A stretch of DNA of 64,000 nucleotides from Hetaerina americana (Eukaryota; Arthropoda; Insecta; Odonata; Calopterygidae). The stretch spans positions 2,430,501 to 2,494,500 of the forward strand of contig JAKTNV010000042.1 of assembly GCA_022747635.1 (NCBI GenBank), in the 5' to 3' direction. The notes below the pieces were generated by a model, which saw only the letters and a program-made list of their open reading frames with translations, ran no database searches and had not been told where the DNA came from. Shown here piece by piece: positions 48,641 through 59,265 of this stretch (its first letter is position 1; every line of letters begins with the position of its first letter). Made by a program: the position numbers and the translations under genes.

Positions 48641-48850
48641 GGCAGCTGATGCATTCTATCGTCCGCATAGGCGCAGACGTGGGGCTTGGTGATTTCAATG
48701 GCTGTAATCGAAGTGACAAGAAGCGCGGAGAGCTGGCCACGCCACACCGCACCACGCCGCCCGCTTCGCCTCCTCATTAGCGCGCTCCGAGTTTATTGCT
48801 TGAGGGAGCAAGAGAAAGAAGGAGAGCGCAGCAGAAGGTGAACAGGTGAA
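48640..48850. other. Small CpG-rich island
   Basis: Dense CG dinucleotides around 48730-48790 (CACGCCACACCGCACCACGCC), then a GA-rich stretch. It could be a promoter or enhancer; no gene is attached to it by sequence. Confidence 0.3.
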
Positions 48851-50830
48851 CATTTTCAGGATTTTTCTTCAAGGCTGAGAAAAACGGTCTTCACTTCGTA
48901 ACAAGCCCGTAGCTGCACGCGAATTCGACAAGTTCATCTGAACCGAGATATTTCATCAAGTCAAAGCACTTGATTAATGTACTCACGACGTGGTTGTTCC
49001 ATTAAAATACCCCAGATTTCCGAAAACTCTTTTCACTCCAGCATTGCGAATTCTATTGGAAGGGAGTGACAACTCAGGCTTCTACTTATTATTGCTTAAA
49101 CAAACGCAATTGACTGTATCAGTTAGCCTGGCGGATAACGCATTCTTAGTCTAACAACATCACTTGGGTTCACGGCTTCCGATTCCGTCTCCGACATGCA
49201 TGTTTACCGTCATTTATGGAATATCTGTACTTGCGATTGCGTCTATTATCGAAGATCCATGCGGAACTTAAAAACCAAGCAAAAATCCTCGATAAGAGGC
49301 ATTTTCTATGAATGTTGAAATTCTCAGAAAAAATACGCGAGTAAAAATCACTTTACTAGTTTATTAATATTCGAACGCATGTAATGGCATTGTCTTATAA
49401 TAACGTCAACAAAATAATTTGGATATTATACTTGTATGAACAAACTATGCCGATATCTGTGTCGCAAAAAAAATAAATTCTTTCCCATGCTCTTTTTCAT
49501 GAGTTATGACGGAATATAACCGCCATTAATTTGGTATTTATTGAAAAAACAACTGCCCAAAAGTGTTTAAACTATTAAAAAAATATATTATATACAATTT
49601 ATCTCGGATTTTGTTCGTTATTTTTTATAGTTAATGTGCAAAGTATTTAAAATCAATGTAAACTCTCCCAGATTAATTAAATAATCTAATAACCAGTTAG
49701 ATGAAGGGAAAATGATAATGGGGTCAATGTTGTCCTCAAAAGAAACTAAGAAGGGTCAGCCATTTAAGTTTTTAAGTCGATGAAATACAATCGGTAAGGA
49801 AACTCAAGAAAAGGTACAATGGAAACAGGATATCGGCAATTTTAATGACGAAGGAATTTCGCTCGGCACTTAAGAAAGAACAAGAAAAGCGAATGACTTG
49901 GTACATATCAGGTGAAGAAGGAAACCAAGCAACTGTAATGGCTTGTAATAATCATTTTAGTATTCGCATCATTGGATGTTTATTCCAAATTCGTCGCGCG
50001 ATTACTCGATATCCAGCTGAAGGACGAGTTTGATCGCTTGTTTATCTTCTTTATGACGATCAGCTTTCTAGTTAAGTACCTGCTCCTCACAAACGGCCTT
50101 GCCAGGTGACGCAATGCGGAAACAAATCCGTAATTCTGCCGGCAGGAAAAAAACATTACCTACGATTATTTCCTACCTCGTAAGCAACTAATAATGATAA
50201 ACAGAAACAACCCATGAACTCTTAGCCGGACGCTATATCAGTTTGTGGCGAGATATGATTGCAAATTGCGTGAAATTCTTACCCTTCAAGAGGAATTATA
50301 TTATTCATTCATTTCTACAGTCGCTATTACTCGTCATATAGAAACTACAACTACCCATGCTAAATATTAAATTAATTCCTATAAAATCTTTAATTTTTAA
50401 ACTTCAAAAGATCATCACGAAAAGTTAACTCAATTATCCTTGATTTTAAAGTAACTACACGTGAAAATACTCTTTTAGTAGTGAAACCGCCTAACCAACG
50501 CAAAGAACTAAATTGATCAACAATTCCTAATTTGACAATTCATTAATTAGAGTCAGGAGGTGCCTCATTATTGGTTATTGAAACATTACTGTGACTAGGT
50601 TTCAAGATTAATCTGCAAAAAAATGCAAATTACTTTTCCAAAAAGAACATTACATTCTGGTTGAGAAGAGAACCACGTTATTTATTAAATAAATTAAGAC
50701 TCCCAGTATTTATAGTAATTCCATAGTGATTTTCACTACTGTGTCTTCGAATCTGCTTTTGAGGGCGTAAAAATTCCACTTACAAATTATTCAAATAGAA
50801 AATTATTAATCAAAACCTGTCATTTCACAC
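48851..50830. other. Unannotated AT-rich stretch
   Basis: Nothing recognised. A 62-codon frame at 49845-50033 has no known motif. Confidence 0.5.
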
Positions 50831-51600
50831 CGTTCTCATGCACGACACACTTTTAGCGGGGAGTGACCAAACCAGACCGCCTTCATGTGTGCAAAAATTC
50901 CGCTTCTCCCTTGAAATGGATGGCCGGAAAACGTGTGGAGGAGGGGAAAGTGGAAATGAAGAGGCAGTTATTTATTTTAAAAAGGGAGCGATCGATATTT
51001 CCCGCGGTCCAGTTCCCGTATCTCGACCCCACCGAGATGGAACGGCATATTCCTCAGTTCCCACCAACCAACTCAATGACCCTCCTCCGCCCCCAATCCT
51101 TTAGCTTCCCGGCGTCGACGAGTCGGCAATGCATCACCTCCGTCTGTGCACCACCACTGCGCGCGCTGCACTCGTAGTGCTTCGTGCGTGTATGCTCTCT
51201 CGCAGAGTGAGCGCCTTACTCTCTCTCTTTCTCTCGTGTCTCCGAGTGAAAGGATATTTTGTGCGTGGAGATGGTGCATGTTGAGGAGGGGTTAGTAATG
51301 TACTGCAGCGGCGTGAGGACGGGGAGGAGGCGGTGGGTGGAAGAGCTGGGAGAGCGAGAGGGCAAGGGAGGGCGAAAGGGAGAGGGAGACCGATGGATTG
51401 ATGATTTCTCGGACGAAACAGTTGCCTCTCCCATGTGTGGGTGCGAGGAGGAGCATCGCCCCGACTAATTGTTGCCGGACTCGGAGGCGACGGATCTCCG
51501 CGGAGGGAGAGCAACTAACTCCCCGCGCGGGAAGCTCCCGCTGCACCCTCTCCCCCCACACCTCTGTGATTGATGGCCCCGAGGGTAAGAAGTGAGCAGG
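50830..51600. promoter_or_regulatory. GC-rich island with promoter-like features
   Basis: The CpG-rich segment contains GCGCGCGCTGC (about 51160), a run of CTCTCTCTTTCTCTC (51220-51236, the complement of GAGA-factor-type sites) and TC-rich, initiator-like steps. It is followed by G-rich sequence. This combination is common in TATA-less arthropod promoters. No adjoining coding exon could be recognised in either direction. Overlapping frames on both strands are low-complexity. Confidence 0.25.
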
Positions 51601-52515
51601 GGCATCAAACTGAAAAAAACCTTGATGGTGTCTTCCTCCTTAATGTTTTTGACGCCTCCGATAGGAGGTGGAAAAGGTTCTCGGCCGTGTTTAACAAATT
51701 TATGAAGGGATTTACCGTGCATAGAAAACTATGATAAATTGTTCGAACGAGAAATAATGCGTCTGGGGCTTGAAAACCTTGGCCAAATAAAAATAATGCC
51801 TAACATATTGGTTCTCTGGGAAATCGGTACAAAAATGAAATTTCAGTTGAAAAAATCTAAATTTTCTTTATTCACTCTTCAGTTATTCATGATAATGGTG
51901 AATAATTTATGTCAAAATTCATGGAAAGTCTTTAACCCTTTTTCTCCATATGATGGAGTATTCATCTGAGTGAGTATGTGGCCCGCCAAGGGCTTTAAAC
52001 CGGAGCCGACCCCGATTTTAAGTGAAGGGTAACTGAAAAGAAGAGATCTTAAGTCTCAATTGTTGAGGAAGCATTATGTTGCGGCGAGAGGAATGTCAGA
52101 GTGCAAACTACACGCAGATAAACATCAATGCGATCATTTCTTTTTGGAAGGGATACTGGAACACCTGTTTTAGTGAAAAACTAAGAATGAAACGGACTTA
52201 TATTTTCCATGATTTCATTGTTTTACCATTTTACTAAACCTCCAAATGGGCGTGTGGCAGAGGATGTACGATTAAGAGCCATTATTTAAAGGGCGATTAT
52301 TGAAATTCAATATTGTTTCATTTTCTGACAGTTCAAATTGTGTTTTGTGATTTATTCTACTGCGGCGCTCTCGATTTGTGCGAGGGAAACATGATTCCCT
52401 ACGTCGGCCCATCAATTTCCATCATTATATCTCTAAGCTCTCGCCTACGAATGTAATACGATAATAAGGTTATTATCATTCTCTGGCATCAAAATTAAAC
52501 TCGAATGATTTGTGC
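51601..52515. other. Unannotated stretch
   Basis: Nothing recognised. Confidence 0.5.
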
Positions 52516-52815
52516 AATCTGTACCAGGAGAGGAGTAAGTCAAATATATGAACTTTTTTACCCGTGATTTTCAAAGCATATGCGTATAGTACTCTTAAAG
52601 AGGCATGGAAAGAACAAGAGATAGGAATGAATGAAAGTCGGTGGAGAATCCATAAAATCAGGTTTGCGGATTATTGAGCTTTTATTTACCGGTCATCCAA
52701 GGAGTTGCAAGCATTGTTATGCGCATTTGAAAGTCAGTGCGATTGGTATTTATTTCTTTTACGTCTTTATTGAAGAGAGATTAACATTATTCATTTTAAT
52801 TTTCTATCTAACTCC
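52516..52815 (+). repeat. Interspersed repeat with RT-derived segment, copy 1
   Basis: Clearly similar, with mismatches and small indels, to 58861-59155. Both start ATCTGTACCA, then GAGGAGTAAG, and run through ATGGAAAGAAC, GAGATAGGAAT, GAGAATCC and ATCAGGTTT. Both continue through GTCATCCAAGG, GTTGC and AGCATT to GATTGGTATTTATT and GTCTT. Part of it (about 52600-52675) translates as E-A-W-K-E-Q-E-I-G-M-N followed by I-R-F-A-D-Y. This matches the RT block W-K-E-x-E-x-G then F-A-D-D of the relic at 58.5 kb. The repeat therefore includes RT-coding sequence beside non-coding sequence. Confidence 0.75.
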
Positions 52816-53855
52816 TTGTATCTTTCTAATAGTATTAGTCGTTCATGTGACAGAGAAGAGACAATGTTAAACAGGAGAGGGTTGAATGATAGTGAAATGA
52901 TATTCAGCTTTCACGTAAGAGCACTTCAAAATCATTCAGCACAAATGAATGGTTTTCTTCCTCTTCAAAAAACAACTAAAGAAATAACAGTACCATATCA
53001 AAATATTTTCGAAGGGTATTCTTAAAACATTTTGATCGCAATTTCAAGCTACTAACCGAACGAGGAAAACGAATAATGAATTACCAAGGCTACACATAGG
53101 TAATTTACCCCTACATTATACTTGTGCTTGCTTTATAATCATCCAATATCGAAAAATAACCGTAATATTAGTGCTCTCTCCCTTTTAGGAATAAAAAAAC
53201 AATTATGAAACAGGTCGGGAAGGCCATGACGTCCGGTCCCAACGAAGGTGAGGCGGCAAGTGAGGGTTCAAAGGTTTCCTGGAGATCGTATAAATTTGAT
53301 TTCGATCAAGGATATTAGCCTCCAATGTTTTGAGAGTGCCTCGACGTGGAATTAGTGCCCAAGGTCCATTTTCGAGCGGCATCCCTCTCCTCCTCTCCAT
53401 GGCCTACATTGCAGCGATAGAGCACGGTGAGAGCAAGCGAAATTGCCGGGTAAGTGTTTAACGACTTAGAAAAAGCTTACCAGGCCCATAAGGGATGTAT
53501 TTATCGAACAGTCTTGGAGCATTTCCCAAGAGATCCGTCCAAGTGCGAAAAAAATACTCAAACGATGTGAATCACTACAAATTTTCGGCATTTTCAGAAA
53601 AAGCGTATTCATGGAACTCGATTGGCCCTAATAGTTTCTCTTATATATTGCAAAAGTCTGCATTATAACGATACACTTTGAGGTGAGCGAGTAGCAACTT
53701 GAAAGAAATCGTGCTGAATTTTTGAAGCGGAATAGAAACGGAAAATATTAATTTGTTTAAACAGGGAAAAGAAACATAACCAGGCTTCTCCAAAATTTGT
53801 AGAGGCTATATTTACATGCATGAATTATATACATTTATATATACGCATAAATAAA

Positions 53856-53865
<10 letters not shown>
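52816..53865. other. Unannotated stretch
   Basis: No recognised feature. A moderately GC-rich part at 53200-53450 has only small frames. Confidence 0.5.

Positions 53866-53892
<27 letters not shown>
53860..53892. repeat. (CA)n-(TA)n microsatellite
   Basis: It borders the foldback-family copy that follows. Confidence 0.9.
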
Positions 53893-54038
53893 ATTACACA
53901 TTCAAACACGAAATCCCGCCAAACGGCGAATAAATACTCATATATACAGAAACATATATAAGGAAAAGGGATAGGAACACGTATAAAGGACGAACACAAT
54001 AGAGGTGGGGAAGGCGGAATCGAACGGATCACAAGAGT
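53893..54038 (-). repeat. Foldback family, minus-strand arm (longest copy)
   Basis: On the minus strand it reads GATCCGTTCGATTCCGCC (box B-like GTTCGATTCC), CCTTCCCCACCTC, GTGTTCGTCC, TGTTCCTATCCC, then GGCGGGATTTCGTGTTTG and ATGTGTAATTA into the TA tract. The inner 105 bases are an exact mirror of the next feature. Confidence 0.85.
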
Positions 54039-54147
54039 TTTTACTCTTGTGATCCGTTCGATTCCGCCTTCCCCACCTCTATTGTGTTCGTCCTTTATAC
54101 GTGTTCCTATCCCTTTTCCTTATATATGTTTCTGTATATATGAGTAT
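53934..54147. repeat. Perfect 214-bp palindrome (105-bp arms, 4-base loop)
   Basis: The arms 53934-54038 and 54043-54147 are exact reverse complements by inspection, with TTTT at 54039-54042 as the only spacer. The arms consist of foldback-family sequence in head-to-head orientation. A palindrome of this size is unstable in bacterial cloning and can also arise from template switching during sequencing or assembly. Confidence 0.95.
54043..54147 (+). repeat. Foldback family, plus-strand arm (palindrome right half)
   Basis: Same sequence as the neighbouring minus-strand arm. It is shorter because it ends where the GAGTAT motif merges into a TA tract. Confidence 0.85.
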
Positions 54148-54154
54148 ATATATA

Positions 54155-54198
<44 letters not shown>
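54148..54198. repeat. (TA)n microsatellite
   Basis: TA run with one AATT interruption, separating two inverted pairs of the foldback family. Confidence 0.95.
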
Positions 54199-54202
<4 letters not shown>

Positions 54203-54210
54203 CATAAAAA

Positions 54211-54465
54211 ATTCACATGGATATAGATATAAGGAAAAGAAATAGGAACACATAAAAGATGAACACAGAAAGCAAATATCCTCTTAGTGATGGTTTCCGG
54301 ACAAGGGAATATTGTTGCGCCTGTGACCTACTCGAAGCCGCCTTCCCCACCTCTCCAGTGTTCGTTATTTATATGTGTTCCTATCCCTTTTCCTTATTTC
54401 TATGCCCATGTGAATGAATATTTGTTCACCATTTGGGGGTTTTGGTGTTTGAATGTGTGTGTTTG
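54211..54465. repeat. Foldback family, second inverted pair (diverged)
   Basis: The minus-strand arm at 54211-54272 (ATTCACATGGATATAGATAT, AAGGAAAAGAAATAGGAACAC, GAACAC) and plus-strand arm at 54330-54465 face head to head. The plus arm reads CCTTCCCCACCTC, GTTCCTATCCCTTTTCCTTAT, then GGTTTTGGTGTTTGAATGTGTG. A central part of about 55 bases has CTTAGTGATGGTTTCCGG, which resembles box A. A (GT/TA) tail follows to about 54500. This repeats the arrangement of the perfect palindrome next to it but is clearly older. Confidence 0.75.
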
Positions 54466-54519
54466 TGTATATATACACGCACACACACATGCATATACAC
54501 AATACCCACCTACCCACAA

Positions 54520-55650
54520 TGAAGATACCATTTGGTTAGTAACATTAATTTTCAACCAATGGACTGCGGGAACTTATTTTACCAAATGCAGAAAGTGACT
54601 TAGAAGCTATTATATCATCATTACAAAACAAGGAGAGCTCGATGTTTATGTTAAAGCCTTCGATTCTTTATTTGATCCCGGGCATCAAGATAGTCTCTCA
54701 GAAAGAATGCAGAAAAGAAACCAATAAAAGTCAACTGTGAGCCTTGAGATGCATTTCGAAAGGTGTCTTTTGCTCCGGCGTTGTATATCTCTTCGCCTCA
54801 TTCTTCCAAGAATTTTTGCTAAGCCTGTGGCCCATTTCTCAAAGCCACAACTTAATATACCCGTGTCTGAAGATTGACCACGAAGATTATTTGAATGGCA
54901 ATGACCGAATATCACTAAAGAAACAGGGTTTAGAAAAAAATCAAAATGCATATATTGAAATGAGTACTGTGCCAACTCTCACATGGAGCAAACAAACTTG
55001 AAGCTAATCCTATTGTGAAGTTAATGAACATCTATCGTACTTTGAGAACCGTTGAGAATGAATCAGTGTATGCTAAAAGCAACTCCGAAAGGGTCCACGT
55101 CGTAGCTTCTTACATGACAACTTGATGAAAACGGATTGGAAACTCCAAAATTGAGGTTAGCAAAAGTCTAAAAATAAACATTCGTTTACGCAAAAGTATT
55201 AGCAACGATACATTTGACGTTAAATGTATAGTCTTTAATTTGGTTTCAAAACATTAAAACAATGAGTCCCCACCCGGATTACTAACGGTCACTTTGCCAC
55301 TCCTGTACTTCCCCACCCCATTCTCCCATTCCCTCACCACCCCCACCAACCCGCTAACCTCAGCCCTTTTTCCAACTTGACCTCTAACATCGTTACTCTG
55401 CACTGACTCTTTCCGTTGCAAGTTCTCTGAACATTTTTATCTCCCTTACGATTGTCAATTTGTTGACCGAAATATGTATTGTTAATGGTGTCTTCCTGTC
55501 ATAACACAATACTCCTGAAATGAGTTATATTTACGCATGATCATGTGTAAGCTGGCCAGTCAACCAAATGTTTACCATTGTTACTTAGCGTATTGCAGAA
55601 TTGTTGTGATAGGTGTGAAATGAGAGTCACCAATGAGAGAAAATCATGAG
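54520..55650. other. Unannotated stretch
   Basis: No supported gene. Pyrimidine-rich at about 55300-55360. Confidence 0.5.
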
Positions 55651-55659
55651 GAAAAATTA

Positions 55660-56215
55660 ATTAACTTCTCAAGAAATAGGTAGGTTGAGAGAAAATTGAA
55701 TTAGGATGACATGAACTGGACCAGGTAAAAGAGGCGAACGTTGATTGAAGATATGAATGAAGACTAGTAAAAGCTGTAATATGGGGTGTCGTTTTGTAGT
55801 ATGGTTTAGAAACTCGGTCGTTGAGGCTGGAGAACAAGCGTAGATTTAGATGCATTTGAGGAAAAATTAAAAAGGACGGAAAGAAAAACTAACGGCGGCG
55901 TCCTAGGCATGGTAGGGGAAGAGAGAGGGTTATTAGGAGGACTTCGAAGAAGTCAGAACAAGTGGATAATCGAGAAACTGAAAGGCAATGGGTGAAGACA
56001 GTTGTAGATAGTAGAATGCTGGGAGAGGGAGGTAGAGGAAAGAAAAAAATGGGTATGTTATCAATGTAAGGGGGTAGAAAGTATAAAGAACCGAAGAATG
56101 AGTGACTATAATACGTAAATGGTATGGCGTCCGGGATATTTCGTGTCATGATAATTGGGGCTTGAAAGCGGTAGTAAATTGGGCTAAGATGACAGGGTGC
56201 TTTAAAAACCAACTC
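55660..56215 (+). pseudogene. Non-LTR reverse-transcriptase C-terminal relic
   Basis: In pieces broken by stops and frame changes it reads V-K-A-V-I-W-G-V-V-L, stop, Y-G-L-E-T-R-S-L-R-L-E-N-K-R at about 55767-55841. This is the L-Y-G-x-E-T-W-T block that follows the RT thumb in many arthropod LINE proteins. From 55893 come G-G-V-L-G-M-V-G-E-E-R and L-R-R-S-Q-N-K-W-I, then K-L-K-G-N-G. After a stop come K-T-V-V-D-S-R-M and G-E-G-G-R-G-K-K-K. Their order and spacing match the usual N-E-E-V-L, R-R-x-x-W-I-G-H and G-K-R-x-R-G-R-x-R blocks. It is non-functional. It shares the E-T-W and L-L-G-blocks with the relic at 58.5-59.7 kb and may belong to the same family. Confidence 0.75.
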
Positions 56216-57513
56216 TAAGCCGGTAGACTAATACCAATAATTTAAATTTCAGGAATGGAAATAGTCAAATGACTAGAAAATTTAATTTATGGTCCAATCA
56301 ATTAAAAGCAATGAATATTACATCAGCATTTTGGGAATAAGATAAGAAACTCCATATTTAAAAAAAACAACTGAAGTTCTTGAAAAAGTGGGCACCAGGA
56401 GGAGCGGGGGTTCATGATAGTTATTAGTGTGCCGATACGAATAAGTCCTTTTCTTGAATCAGGTGCCATTACCTTTCGCCTAACCGTTGCTGGACATTTC
56501 TTCGACACATGACTTCCTCTGCCTTCTACGCCATCTAAACTTATTCCCAGTTCTTACTGGTTGTAAGGCGAGATGCGAGGAAGAGTCCCCAATTCTTGGG
56601 CACCGGCCGACGCTTCTTTTTTGTCGCATGGGAGCACACTTCCTCCTCAGCACACTTGAAACGTGACACGGATGCTCGACCTATAACTTATTCCCCTTGC
56701 AACCAACGAAATTCCACGCCCCTCCCTCCGAACACCTAAATAACCTCCCCGCGGATGGTAAGCACGCCCGAACGCAGGACACTGAGACCGTCACTACCGG
56801 TCAGCGGGAGGCAATCCACCCTTCCTCCAAATTAAAAAATATCATGACACGTCGGCTGTCACATGTCGGCCGAGTCTTTGTTTTACTTTCCTTCCTCTAC
56901 GAGATTTTTCTGTGCTCTATGCTGGAATCAGAAGACAAATCCGTGATCACGCCATTATGAGGCACTTCTTGTTAAGTCCAACCCCTTGACGGCCATGTAT
57001 ATCTTATTTCCAACGCCAAATCGTGGGTGGTTTTTCCCCTTGGCTGGTTTTCTTGTCACGAGGATTAAGCAACGGTGATACCTGTTTTTTTTGGGAATTG
57101 ACTTGGACCAATTTTTTTCCGTGGAGGCTTGTTGAAGTTGATAGATTGATTCGAAACCTTTTTTTCCAGAATTTGACGCATTTTTTGCCCTAACAGCGAG
57201 GCTATTTATCTTTACTCTTGATCTACTCTTAATCGACGGGTTTGGCGAAATCATAGACGTTCGCAACGAACGAAATGTGACTGATTCTGCGAGCACGCTG
57301 ACTGTGACAATCTGAAAGGCGGTGGAGAGAAACTCGTTTCAAGTAATTACGCCTTTATATGGAAGAGGACTTTTTGTCTGTTTCCTCATTTAGCGGAGTA
57401 TTGTCACTCAAGGTAAAGATTAAACTGTACATCCTAGAGATTGAAACGTTAAACACGAATAAGCCGTCGGTAAAAGCGGCTGAGAAGGAATATGCACGCT
57501 ATGAATGAAGAGG
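56216..57513. other. Unannotated stretch
   Basis: No gene recognised; small frames on both strands only. Confidence 0.5.
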
Positions 57514-57690
57514 AAATATCAATGCAACAATTTCAGAGTGTAAAAATCTTTCGACTTGACTGGGATTTGAACCCAGATCCCTCAATATCCGGTCGAGTGC
57601 TTTAGCCACTTAAGCTATCGAGGCGTCCTCTTAAACTCGGAAAAGTCAAGGCGAATGATTTTTATACTCTGAAATTTTTGCATTGAAATG
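57514..57690 (-). repeat. tRNA-like sequence framed by inverted repeats
   Basis: The outer arms are 57514-57559 and about 57645-57690. Left GTAAAAATCTTTCGACTTGA pairs with right TCAAGGCGAATGATTTTTAT, and left AATGCAACAATTTCAGAGT pairs with right ACTCTGAAATTTTTGCATT, with few mismatches. Between them, on the minus strand, 57624-57553 folds as a tRNA-like sequence. It has a D-arm GCTT/AAGC, an anticodon arm CTCGA/TTGAG with loop CCGGATA, and a perfect T-arm CTGGG/CCCAG holding box B GGTTCAAATCC. The acceptor stem pairs at only about 5 of 7 positions and base 33 is C, not T, so it is not a normal tRNA. It is probably a SINE or foldback element. Confidence 0.75.
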
Positions 57691-58505
57691 CACATTAGCG
57701 GATGACTCCGTTAAAAAAGTTACTGTTGCGGCATCTCCCGCAGTTTCTTTGGTACAGGAAATATAACTATATGAAGGAGAAGATGCAAAATACTAGAAAT
57801 CGGTCCATGGAAAGGTAAATATTTTTATTAGAAATCATGCATCTAGCATTATAAAGTAGCTGGCCACACTTTTTGACAATAGCTACGGTTTAACCTTTTC
57901 TGACTAGGCGAACAGTGCGAAGGTTCATGAATTAAACGGAACTGAACCAGTAATTAAAAGAAAACAAATGTGTACCTTAAGGCTCGATGCTTATTCCACA
58001 TGTTCTGTGTATTGTTTTAATTCTAAAATTCTCGTATTATCGATTTGTTCTCATCCCCTCAAATACCTTACAAAAAATTTTGTTTTATCCAATTTGTAAG
58101 AAATCATTCTGGCATGTACGGGCTGGATAAGCCACATTCCTATTTCAGCCAGAGAATACATTCACCATCTCTAAACCCAATAACAACAATTATAAGCAAC
58201 TCGCTGCCCTGCATCACATCTGGTATACGTATATCATAAACGCCTAATGTGTTGTCTCCGTTCTGTACCAATGAAAATCTATCTAAGTTTGCAAAAGCTT
58301 ATTCCCTGAATGATTGATAGGCTTTATTTTTATTTGCATGTGGTGCTCACAATTTTTTCCGAAGTACTCGTGTCGCAATTTTTCACCGTAAACTATTTCT
58401 GTGTAAACAAATTGTAACACTAGGTAAGGTAAATGTTACTATATATTTGATGAATGTTACTAGAAACTTTTCCAGAATGGTTCAGGGAAGGAGATCAGTA
58501 AAATA
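57691..58505. other. Unannotated AT-rich stretch
   Basis: Nothing recognised. Confidence 0.5.
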
Positions 58506-58860
58506 TTGTCAGATTTTCTAAGAGAATTTCTCCAACAAACACAATCGCACAAATCTTACACCTGTCAAACTGCTCATGTAGGTGAGACGGATGTAGAGTC
58601 AGGATGGGCAGTGGACGGAAGAACAGTAAGACAGGGATGTACATTATCACCCGTGCTCTTCAACTTATATGGAGAGGGAATTGTAAAACTTGGATGGAAG
58701 GAACTGGAGGTAGGAATGAACGCCATTGATAAATTTATAAAATCAGTTATGTTTGCGGATGGTCAAGTTTTAGTTTTTAATCCAGGGGTAACTATAAAAT
58801 TTAGTTTTAAAGAATGTGTTGCAGAAAGTATGAGTATATTCGCGGGAAATGCGACTTATC

Positions 58861-59155
58861 CGAAATCTGTACCACCAGAGGAGTAAGGCGAAAATGTGTC
58901 CATTTTCACACGCGATTTTAAACGTATATATGCAGGATATACTTATAGAAGTATGGAAAGAACTGGAGATAGGAATAGGCAGAGAATCCGTATAATCAGG
59001 TTTTCGCATTATCAATCTTTTGTTAGCCCGTCATCCAAGGGGTTGCCAGCATTATTATGAGCATTGGGAAACCCGTGAGATTGGTATTTATTTATTTAAC
59101 GTCTTCATTGGAGCGAGATTAAGATTATACATTTCAATCTTCTGCCCTTAACATA
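58861..59155 (+). repeat. Interspersed repeat with RT-derived segment, copy 2
   Basis: Homologous to 52516-52815 (see that entry for shared blocks). Inside it, V-W-K-E-L-E-I-G-I at about 58944-58985 repeats the W-K-E-L-E-V-G block found 250 bases upstream in the RT relic. This locus therefore holds two overlapping, non-identical versions of the same RT region in tandem. Confidence 0.75.
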
Positions 59156-59186
59156 AAGTTGAAGACAACCATGCCAACGGTAAAGG

Positions 59187-59265
59187 AAAACCCACCTGGG
59201 CCGGATTTGAACCCGCGAACTCTGGGTTGGCAGGCGGGAACGTTACCCCACCATCGGGGTCGAGT
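59187..59265 (-). repeat. tRNA-Gly-like repeat head
   Basis: On the minus strand it reads GATGGTGGGGTAACG (box A-like), CCGCCTGCCAAC and GCGGGTTCAAATCCGG (box B). The CTGCCAA loop would place a GCC anticodon with T at position 33, resembling tRNA-Gly(GCC). The anticodon and acceptor stems pair poorly, so it is a tRNA-derived repeat or pseudogene rather than a working tRNA. It sits inside the RT relic. Confidence 0.65.

Noticed and set aside
57553..57624. Functional tRNA gene
   Set aside because: The acceptor stem pairs at only about five of seven positions, base 33 is C, and it is embedded between inverted repeats; kept as a tRNA-like repeat.
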